Part shown: positions 7,444-12,900 of the stretch, piece by piece
Layout: each line of letters begins with the position of its first letter
How positions within the stretch are numbered: the stretch's first letter is position 1
Source: an uncultured Erysipelotrichaceae bacterium
GTDB lineage: Bacteria > Bacillota_I > Bacilli_A > Erysipelotrichales > Erysipelotrichaceae
Direction of reading: 5' to 3'
NCBI GenBank assembly: GCA_910586285.1
Contig: CAJUGR010000047.1
Span: forward strand, 1 to 13,689
Length of the DNA: 13,689 nt
Position numbers and translations under genes: made by a program
Notes under the pieces: generated by a model
Told to the model about the DNA's origin: nothing
The model's input: only the letters and a program-made list of their open reading frames with translations
Database searches by the model: none

Positions 7444-8967
7444 ATGAATTCTTCCTATTGGCTAAAACGTCACAGCGCTAAGCATTATCCCGCTTTGGAT
7501 CATGATGAACATGTCCACACATTAATCATCGGCGGCGGTTTCACTGGGCTTGCGAGCGCATATGAATTATCTGCCCATACCAAACAGATCATCATCGCAG
7601 AAGCGGATGAAATCGGTTTTGGCTCCAGCGGCCGTAATACTGGAAAAGTTACCTTTCAACATGGATGCGTATATCACAAAATCATCAAGAGTCACGGTCA
7701 AGCCGCCGCAAAAGCTTATTATCAAGCCCAACAGGAAGCGATTGATACCATTGTTTCCCTCATTGATACCTTCGGCATTCAATGTCATAAAGAAACGAAA
7801 ATGGCTTGTGTTTTTGCCAACGAACCCAAGGGCGTCAAAGAAATTCAAGCGGAATATGAGGCTTATCAGACATTGGGAATCCCCGGAGAATATGAAGAGG
7901 CACTAGATCATCCGATTAAAATGAAAGCGGCTTTAAAAGTCTATGATCAAATCGGCTTGGACCCCTATGCTTATTTATTGGGATTATCCGATATTTTGGA
8001 TCAAGCCGATATTCCCATCTATGAGCATTCCCGTGCCACTGATATTGTCAAAGCTGGCAGCGGTTGGCGGGTATTGATTAACGGGCACCACGTTTATGCA
8101 CAAAATATTGTATGCGCAACGATGACACCGCTGTTGGATGCCTTTACTTTTTTCTATGCCAAGACTTATCCTTCTGTATCTCATCTGGCATTACTGGAAT
8201 GCGATCATTCGCTTCAAAATACCATGCTTTACGGCATGGATGATCCGATGGTATCCTATCATGCCCTTAACGAACGACAGCTTTTATGTGGTGGCTATGA
8301 ACACCTCAGCGCGCAAATGGATGTCGAAGATCAAACAGCCTGGATCACACAGCTATGCCAAAAATGGCAAGCAACCACGCCCCAATCCGTATGGGATACG
8401 CAGGATCTTATCGCTCATGATCATTTGCCCCTAATCGGTTCCTTAACCCCGCGCTACCCTGATTTTTATATCGCCTGCGGTTACTCTAAATGGGGCAACA
8501 CCCAATCCCATGTGGCAGCGAAAATCATTGCCGATGCCATTGCCCATCGCGAAAATCGCTATTCCGCATTATTTTCGCCTTCACGTTTAGAACCACTGCT
8601 TCAAGCAAAAGCCTTACGCATGAATGCTCACAGTGTCGCACATTTTGTGACGAGTCAATTCCCCCAGCTTGAAGACTTCACAATCGAACGCGGCAAAGGG
8701 AAATGCGTGGAATTGGATCAGCGTCTCTATGGCATGTATTGTGATGAACAAGATGAAGTCTATATTGTCGATATTCGCTGTCCGCATATGGGCTGCATCT
8801 GTGATTTTAATGAGGTGGACCGCACTTGGGATTGTCCGTGCCACGGCTCGCGTTTTTCCTATACGGGAGATATTATAAAAGGACCGGCACAAGTGGCTTT
8901 AGCTACCTATCACAGCGCTGAGTACAACCATGTCGATCCTCATGAATTTATCAAAAAAGCGGATTAA
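7444..8967 (+). CDS. FAD-dependent oxidoreductase (DAO fold) with C-terminal Rieske domain
   Basis: This is a two-domain redox enzyme resembling Bacillus YhfW-type proteins; the substrate is unknown. Residues 24-35 form the FAD-binding Rossmann motif LIIGGGFTGLASAYEL (G30, G32, G35), with AEADEIGFGSSGRNTGKVT following, typical of DAO/GlpO-like flavoproteins. The C-terminal 110 or so residues are a Rieske 2Fe-2S domain: CPHMGC (C446, H448, C451) and CPCHGS (C464, C466, H467). C446, H448, C464 and H467 are the cluster ligands. C451 and C466 sit where bc1/b6f Rieske proteins form a disulfide. There is no signal peptide, so it is cytosolic. The start is chosen as the ATG at 7444 with AGAGG 8 nt upstream; ATG 7438 and GTG 7435 are less well spaced. 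It is divergent from csoR-copA, 140 bp away. Its own -10 may be CATAAT (7418-7423), which is weak. Confidence 0.92.
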   Translation: MNSSYWLKRHSAKHYPALDHDEHVHTLIIGGGFTGLASAYELSAHTKQIIIAEADEIGFGSSGRNTGKVTFQHGCVYHKIIKSHGQAAAKAYYQAQQEAIDTIVSLIDTFGIQCHKETKMACVFANEPKGVKEIQAEYEAYQTLGIPGEYEEALDHPIKMKAALKVYDQIGLDPYAYLLGLSDILDQADIPIYEHSRATDIVKAGSGWRVLINGHHVYAQNIVCATMTPLLDAFTFFYAKTYPSVSHLALLECDHSLQNTMLYGMDDPMVSYHALNERQLLCGGYEHLSAQMDVEDQTAWITQLCQKWQATTPQSVWDTQDLIAHDHLPLIGSLTPRYPDFYIACGYSKWGNTQSHVAAKIIADAIAHRENRYSALFSPSRLEPLLQAKALRMNAHSVAHFVTSQFPQLEDFTIERGKGKCVELDQRLYGMYCDEQDEVYIVDIRCPHMGCICDFNEVDRTWDCPCHGSRFSYTGDIIKGPAQVALATYHSAEYNHVDPHEFIKKAD

Positions 8968-8992
8968 ATTATGCCGAAACCGCAACTTTTTT
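8953..8992. terminator. Candidate bidirectional terminator between convergent genes
   Basis: The two stop codons are separated by a single base. GCGG (8959-8962) pairs with CCGC (8980-8983), flanked by A6 (8953-8958) and T6 (8987-8992). On the minus strand the stem is followed directly by TTTTTT; on the plus strand three bases intervene. The stem is only 4 bp of GC with a 17-nt loop, so this is tentative. It would lie inside the 3' ends of both coding regions. Confidence 0.35.
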
Positions 8993-9553
8993 CACATTGG
9001 AAATCGCAGCGACAGCACCGGATCTTACCAATACCTTCCAGACGGCTAAGGATATAATAAAGTCCGCTGTTGAATGAACCACAGTGCCGATTCCCACTAA
9101 GGTAAAAATAGAATATAAAAAGCCTTGCGCATAATTCGCTTCCGGTAACGCATGAGAAAAATACAGCGGCAAAATGATTGCGACCTCACATATCGCATGC
9201 AAAAGGCCAATTGCTAAGATAAACACCACACTTTTTTTCCCATTTTGGAATAAATCAGGATGATTTTTCAAATACAGCGATCCGATTGTTGCCCATACTA
9301 CATGCGACAAAGCCCGCAACACAACCGCAATCGGAAAACCGCCTAACAGGAAACCGAAAGTGGTACCCAAAGCAACCGTTATTGCCACAAACGGCGACAC
9401 AAACATCGCTACAATGATTGCCACATGACTTGCCAATGTAAAGCTGGCCGGTGGTATGACCACCTTAATCGGCATAAACATCGGAATGACTACCCCCACC
9501 GCAATTAACAAAGCTGATAATGCCATCGTATGTATTTTCTTACTCGTATTCAT
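8969..9553 (-). CDS. niaX: ECF transporter S component, niacin-type (NiaX)
   Basis: S components are the membrane subunits that bind a vitamin and share a common EcfA-A'-T energising module, which is not in this window. The 194-residue protein is very hydrophobic, with about five to six helices from residue 9 on, including ALLIAVGVVIPMFMP near the N terminus, where a Pro-rich break is common in this family. RALSHVVWATIGSLY and LLHAICEVAIILPLYF contain polar residues that may line the binding pocket. Niacin specificity is inferred from the adjacent niaR gene and the NiaR-type palindrome on its promoter. AGAGAGG lies 8 nt before the ATG. It is convergent with the Rieske flavoprotein gene with a 1-nt gap. 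Another pyridine-type vitamin cannot be excluded. Confidence 0.88.
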   Translation of the reverse strand: MNTSKKIHTMALSALLIAVGVVIPMFMPIKVVIPPASFTLASHVAIIVAMFVSPFVAITVALGTTFGFLLGGFPIAVVLRALSHVVWATIGSLYLKNHPDLFQNGKKSVVFILAIGLLHAICEVAIILPLYFSHALPEANYAQGFLYSIFTLVGIGTVVHSTADFIISLAVWKVLVRSGAVAAISNVKKVAVSA

Positions 9554-9570
9554 CTCTTATACCTCTCTTT

Positions 9571-9595
9571 ACACGTGTCATGACACATAATGACA
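9571..9595. promoter_or_regulatory. NiaR operator (candidate) at niaX
   Basis: A perfect 12-bp palindrome GTGTCATGACAC (9575-9586) overlaps a second palindrome ACACGTGT (9571-9578) and is followed by a further half-site TGACA (9591-9595). This makes two to three TGACA/TGTCA half-sites over 25 bp. Half-sites of this type are known for NiaR (YrxA) regulators. It starts 2 bp from the -10 box and covers the likely transcription start, so niacin-bound NiaR would repress niaX. Confidence 0.8.
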
Positions 9596-9597
9596 TT

Positions 9598-9626
9598 ATT
9601 ATAAAATCATGTGGTATGATTGTCAA
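9598..9626 (-). promoter_or_regulatory. Promoter of niaX, consensus boxes
   Basis: On the minus strand a perfect TTGACA (9621-9626) and a perfect TATAAT (9598-9603) are spaced 17 bp apart, the strongest promoter match in the window. The NiaR operator lies immediately downstream. Confidence 0.92.
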
Positions 9627-9658
9627 GTCGTCATGCCGATATGATCGCATATTCACAT

Positions 9659-9682
9659 AAAAACAGTGATAATTACATTATC
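9659..9682 (-). terminator. Weak candidate terminator after niaR
   Basis: On the minus strand GATAAT and ATTATC (complements of 9677-9682 and 9668-9673) form a 6-bp AT-rich stem around a 3-nt loop. It is followed by ACTG and five T. It lies 14 nt after the niaR stop codon. The stem is weak, so some read-through towards niaX is possible. Confidence 0.35.
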
Positions 9683-9696
9683 GTCATAATATTCCC

Positions 9697-10221
9697 TTAT
9701 AGTTTTTCATATAAAAAGCCTTTTTCCCGTAGTGCCTGAAGAATTCGCTGATAGCCTGCCTCATCATGTGTTTGAATCGTATGAAGATGAATGCCATTCG
9801 TTAATTCCGCCAAAGGGCGGGCTTTTTCATTACGCACTTTTTCAAAAAACTGATCGGCATCATAGCGAGAATAAATATGTAACAAACCACGCAGCTCACC
9901 ATAGATCGGATGTTCCACAATCACATCCACCAAAGCACCGCCAAGATCTACAATCGTATAGATTTCATCCGGTAAATCCTCGGGATGATGACATACTGCA
10001 ATCGTTTTTAAATGATCTGCCTGCTTTTCTTCTTCGTATTGGTAACCGCGAGGCGTGGCAATGATACGACAGCCCTGTGCCCTTAATAATGCGATATCAC
10101 CGACAATAATCTGCCGTGACACATGAAACTGCTTGGCCAATACACTTGCGCTGATCGGTTGTGATTCTTGTTGGATTAATTGAAAAATAGCAGATCTTCG
10201 CTGTTGAGAATTCATGGACAT
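9697..10221 (-). CDS. niaR: Niacin-responsive transcriptional repressor NiaR (HTH + 3H domain)
   Basis: NiaR represses NAD synthesis or niacin uptake genes when niacin is bound. Residues 6-60 form a winged helix-turn-helix (RRSAIFQLIQQESQPISASV, LAKQFHVSRQIIVGDIALL, then the wing ATPRGYQY). The rest is the 3H domain: CHHPEDLPDEIY with H78 and E86, and TNGIHLHTI with H145 and H147. These match the metal-ligand pattern described for the Thermotoga homologue. The 174-residue length is usual. An AAGGAAGG ribosome site lies 4 nt before the ATG at 10221 and 10 nt before an in-frame ATG at 10215, so the start may be two residues later. Its likely target, niaX, is the next gene downstream, with a palindromic operator. 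Confidence 0.95.
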   Translation of the reverse strand: MSMNSQQRRSAIFQLIQQESQPISASVLAKQFHVSRQIIVGDIALLRAQGCRIIATPRGYQYEEEKQADHLKTIAVCHHPEDLPDEIYTIVDLGGALVDVIVEHPIYGELRGLLHIYSRYDADQFFEKVRNEKARPLAELTNGIHLHTIQTHDEAGYQRILQALREKGFLYEKL

Positions 10222-10240
10222 CCATCCTTCCTTTATTAAG

Positions 10241-10249
10241 ATTATAACA
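10241..10249 (-). promoter_or_regulatory. Extended -10 promoter of niaR
   Basis: The minus strand reads TGT-TATAAT, an extended -10 element, 19 nt upstream of the niaR ATG and inside the 53-bp gap after the MocR-type gene. No -35 box fits. It would let niaR be expressed apart from the upstream regulator gene. Confidence 0.6.
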
Positions 10250-10274
10250 CATTATGTTGCTATTTCCCTATCAA

Positions 10275-11639
10275 TCATTCCACTACTTTCCATACTTCCG
10301 CCAACAGTAATAATGCCTCTTTCAACGTTGTCGCAGAAAGTGACGCAAATGATAATGCCAGTGCTTCCTTACCATACCTCTGTACTAATATACGTTGATC
10401 CTTTGCGGCTTCAATATACGCTGTTACATCATGAGATCTACGCGGATATAGCAGAATTTGTAGTGAGGTTTCATCCAATAAATACGTAAATGAGGAAAAG
10501 TGCGTTTCCAACAGTTCCATCATCAGCGAACTATTGGCCTCATAGCGTTTGCGTAACTGCCGTATTTGTTTTTCCATATGTCCATCCATCAAATAATGTG
10601 CCAATGCCAGCTGTTCCAGCTTTGATGCACTGGGATGATAGTTCTGTTTTTTCCGCTTATAGATTTGATGCATGGATTCATTTAATACCATAAAACTCAT
10701 ACGGATTGAGGGCAATAACAGTTTAGAAAAAGAACGCATATAAATGATATGATCGCTGCGATCAAACCCCTGCATGGCAGGTCTGAGCTTGGTTTGATAG
10801 CGTAATTCCCCATTATGATCATCCTCTAACAGAATCACATCATGTTCCTGTATATACGTAAGCAATTCCTTGCGGCGCTTTGAATGTAAAGCGCGTTTTT
10901 TGATGCCGCTGGATGCACTGTTAATATAAAGCATACCCAAATCATGCTTAGATAATTCGCTGATATCAATGCCTTCTTCATCAAACTCCAAATAAATGAT
11001 GGTAAAACCACAGTCATGAAATACCTGTTCGGCCTGAATAAAACCGCTTTTTTCCATCCCGATGACTTTCTTTCCCTGATATAAGGAACAAATCAAATAT
11101 AACAGCGATTGAAAGTTCGCTCCGATCACAATTTGATCTTCTTTACACAAAACTCCGCGCATCGCATAGCTGTATTTTTGTAAAGTCTTACGCAATAAGT
11201 ATTCCCCTTGTGAATCCCCATAAGAAGTTAACCACGTATGATTTTGTAATACCAGTTTAATATAATGAAGCCAAACATTGGTATCAAAGGCCTCCGCATC
11301 AATAGAAGAACTTCGCAAATCGATCCATTCCTCATCAGGTTGTTTTTCAATGCCGGTGTTCATGATATCACAACGTAATTCACTTTGCGCTTCCTCAGCA
11401 TCCACAAAATAACCGCGCTGCGGCAAGGCCACGATCAATCCTTCCATTAATAAGCGCTGGTAGGCGTTTTCAATCGTCGTCCGGCTGACATTCAACTGTT
11501 TAGCCGCACTGCGAATGGAAGGCAGTTGATCTCCTTTTTTCATGCGGCCTTGCAGGATATCTGCACAGATGGAATCATACAGTTGTAAATAACGCCGCTG
11601 TGATTGGGAAGGATTCAAAACTAATGTTTTAATTTTCAT
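10275..11639 (-). CDS. MocR-type transcriptional regulator (GntR HTH + aminotransferase-like domain)
   Basis: MocR regulators join a GntR winged helix to an inactive fold-type I aminotransferase domain that senses PLP or related ligands. Residues 12-80 hold the HTH (RRYLQLYDSICADILQGRMK, GDQLPSIRSAAKQLNVSRTT, then LPQRGYFVD). The C-terminal domain has YGDSQGEYLLRKTL, LLEDDHNGELRY (Asp273/274) and the PLP-type lysine K306 in MRSFSKLLLP. The total of 454 residues is typical. Where most MocR proteins read TPxHQxPTG, this one reads INSASSGIKK (239-248), and the Tyr of EDDY is His275, so ligand contacts may differ. GAAGGTG precedes the ATG. It is divergent from an ECF S-component gene across 124 bp; PdxR-like control of vitamin B6 uptake is the best guess, unproven. 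Confidence 0.9.
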   Translation of the reverse strand: MKIKTLVLNPSQSQRRYLQLYDSICADILQGRMKKGDQLPSIRSAAKQLNVSRTTIENAYQRLLMEGLIVALPQRGYFVDAEEAQSELRCDIMNTGIEKQPDEEWIDLRSSSIDAEAFDTNVWLHYIKLVLQNHTWLTSYGDSQGEYLLRKTLQKYSYAMRGVLCKEDQIVIGANFQSLLYLICSLYQGKKVIGMEKSGFIQAEQVFHDCGFTIIYLEFDEEGIDISELSKHDLGMLYINSASSGIKKRALHSKRRKELLTYIQEHDVILLEDDHNGELRYQTKLRPAMQGFDRSDHIIYMRSFSKLLLPSIRMSFMVLNESMHQIYKRKKQNYHPSASKLEQLALAHYLMDGHMEKQIRQLRKRYEANSSLMMELLETHFSSFTYLLDETSLQILLYPRRSHDVTAYIEAAKDQRILVQRYGKEALALSFASLSATTLKEALLLLAEVWKVVE

Positions 11640-11658
11640 ATGATCACCTTCGGAAACC

Positions 11659-11667
11659 AGTATATCA
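11659..11667 (-). promoter_or_regulatory. Extended -10 promoter of the MocR-type gene
   Basis: The minus strand reads TGA-TATACT, an extended -10 element, 19 nt from the start codon. The position of a -35 box would fall on the left arm of the inverted repeat at 11678-11685, which suggests autoregulation. Confidence 0.6.
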
Positions 11668-11677
11668 CAATTTTAAA

Positions 11678-11728
11678 AACTGTACCTTAATTTTTTTCTA
11701 TTTCTGGCTATTTTTTAGATGTACAGTT
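11678..11728. repeat. Inverted repeat AACTGTAC / GTACAGTT in the divergent promoter region
   Basis: AACTGTAC (11678-11685) and its perfect reverse complement GTACAGTT (11721-11728) have centres 43 bp apart, about four helical turns, so both arms lie on the same DNA face. The left arm sits at the -35 position of the MocR-type gene. The right arm sits 5 bp before the probable -10 (TAAAAT, 11734-11739) of the divergent S-component gene, which lacks a good -35 box. This is a strong candidate operator for a dimeric MocR regulator that bends the DNA between the arms. Confidence 0.65.
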
Positions 11729-11763
11729 ATTGATAAAATAGTAAACAGAAAAGAGGTATCACC

Positions 11764-12345
11764 ATGAAAAACAAATTAGTTTTATCAAAACTATGCGCCA
11801 TCGGATTGTTAAGTGCCTTATGCTATGTTGGATTCATGTTTATCAAAATCAATATTCCCACACCGGCCGGAAGCACTGCTATTCATTTCGGCAATACGTT
11901 TTGTGTATTGGGTGCTTTATTATTAGGCGGTATAGAAGGAGGCGCAGCTGGAGCGATTGGCATGGGATTGGCTGATGTTATGGATCCCCTTTATGTGACC
12001 AGCGCACCAAAGACCATCTTGTTAAAATTTCTGATCGGATGCATTGTCGGACTGATTGCCCATCGCATCGCACATATCAAAAAGCACACGGATGATCGCC
12101 GTTATACCATCAAATGGGTATTTTTGGCCTCTTTGGGCGGTATGGTTTTCAACGTTATCATGGATCCGTTAGTCGGTTTTCTCTATAAGAACTATATTAT
12201 CGGTGTTCCCTATGAGGCTGCCAAAATTCTGGCTGCTTGGTCTTCGTTTTCCACTTTAATCAATGCGATCACTTCCATTGTTCTGGCCACTGCCCTCTAT
12301 GTGGCATTGGTAAAACACCTCAAACACCTCGACTTTTTTAAATAA
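11764..12345 (+). CDS. ECF transporter S component, probable vitamin uptake (B6 candidate)
   Basis: This is an integral membrane vitamin-binding subunit, expected to work with a shared EcfA-A'-T module encoded elsewhere. The 193 residues hold about six hydrophobic helices. Landmarks are the N-terminal helix LCAIGLLSALCYVGFMFIKI, then IPTPAGSTAIHFGNTFCVLG, GGIEGGAAGAIGMGLADVMD, and a long polar loop RIAHIKKHTDDRRYTIKW before the fourth helix. The Pro-Ala-Gly and His-Phe-Gly-Asn segment is typical of the riboflavin/pyridoxine-like S-component superfamily. AGAGG lies 7 nt before the ATG. Divergence from a MocR-type regulator points to a PdxU-like role, but riboflavin, thiamin-precursor or other substrates are possible. 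A good terminator follows, so the gene is monocistronic. Confidence 0.88.
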   Translation: MKNKLVLSKLCAIGLLSALCYVGFMFIKINIPTPAGSTAIHFGNTFCVLGALLLGGIEGGAAGAIGMGLADVMDPLYVTSAPKTILLKFLIGCIVGLIAHRIAHIKKHTDDRRYTIKWVFLASLGGMVFNVIMDPLVGFLYKNYIIGVPYEAAKILAAWSSFSTLINAITSIVLATALYVALVKHLKHLDFFK

Positions 12346-12367
12346 ATTAAAACGGATCTCAAAATAT

Positions 12368-12404
12368 GGGTCTTGTATTCGTACAAGACTCTTTTTCTTT
12401 TTTG
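12368..12404 (+). terminator. Rho-independent terminator of the S-component gene
   Basis: GTCTTGTA (12370-12377) pairs perfectly with TACAAGAC (12382-12389) around a TTCG tetraloop, followed by TCTTTTTCTTTTTT. It lies 24 nt after the stop codon. Confidence 0.95.
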
Positions 12405-12461
12405 AATAACAAAAACCATTCCATTGTGAACCATCCCTATCAAATCAAAGAAATCTGAAAG

Positions 12462-12731
12462 CTATACAAAAAAAGAAGTGCAAAGTCCATTGTGATACAT
12501 CACACTTCTTTTCTTCACATTAGAATTTCTCACTTTCCGATTCATCGCAGTGCTTCCATACATTTCAATAATACACTCATAATGCTCCGCCTTCTTATCA
12601 TAATTTATACCTATACATACAAGCAATACTTCTTGATAATCCTTCATCTTGTCAATATAATGCCTTTCGTAGATTTGATCGATCGCATCTTTTGCGCTCT
12701 TATCATACTTCAATTCTATACTCATGATCAT
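12462..12731 (-). pseudogene. C-terminal remnant of a PD-(D/E)XK nuclease-family protein (AAA-ATPase-like/DUF1703)
   Basis: The 89-residue frame starts MIMSIELKYDKSAKDAIDQI, then YERHYIDKMKDYQEVLLVCI and GINYDKKAEHYECIIE. This is the C-terminal PD-(D/E)XK nuclease-superfamily region found after the AAA-ATPase-like domain in abundant gut-bacterial proteins of over 500 residues; ELK is the (D/E)xK active-site element. Everything N-terminal is missing: a TGA stop sits directly upstream in frame, there is no ribosome site, and the last 30 or so residues run through a terminator hairpin and do not look native. It is best read as a decayed fragment. Expression as a small protein is unlikely. Confidence 0.72.
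12471..12512. terminator. Bidirectional hairpin with competing inner stem
   Basis: AAAAGAAGTG (12471-12480) is the exact reverse complement of CACTTCTTTT (12503-12512), giving a 10-bp stem with A and T runs on both sides, so it could terminate in either direction. An alternative inner hairpin TGTGAT/ATCACA (12491-12504) shares bases with the outer stem. It overlaps the 3' end of the nuclease-family remnant. Confidence 0.6.
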
Positions 12732-12850
12732 TCAAGAAGCTGCATTCATCCATTATGCTCACGCATCTTACCACTATCTTTATTATATCCCAATTAACTC
12801 ATTCCTCAATCATAATGGTAACAAGTTATATATAATAAGGATACGAGAAA

Positions 12851-12900
12851 GGGATGATGAAAGGAAAAGTTCTCTAAACATCATCCCTAATTTTTATTTT
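12851..12900 (+). terminator. Terminator-like hairpin facing the plus strand, no obvious gene before it
   Basis: GGGATGATG (12851-12859) pairs perfectly with CATCATCCC (12879-12887), followed on the plus strand by TAATTTTTATTTTTT. On the minus strand it lies 13 nt after the surface-protein stop codon and is followed only by TTTCTC. It may serve that gene as a weak terminator. No plus-strand gene is visible between 12405 and 12850; a TATAAT lies at 12831-12836. Nothing else is seen in 12732-12850. Confidence 0.65.

Noticed and set aside
11640..11763. Riboswitch upstream of the S-component gene
   Set aside because: The region is only 124 bp, AT-rich, and filled by two promoters and the inverted repeat; no aptamer-like conserved core or terminator before the start codon is seen.
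12854..12877. Seven-codon leader peptide (ATGATGAAAGGAAAAGTTCTC then TAA) inside the hairpin
   Set aside because: It has an AAGGG-like site just before it, but no downstream plus-strand gene exists to regulate, so chance is more likely.
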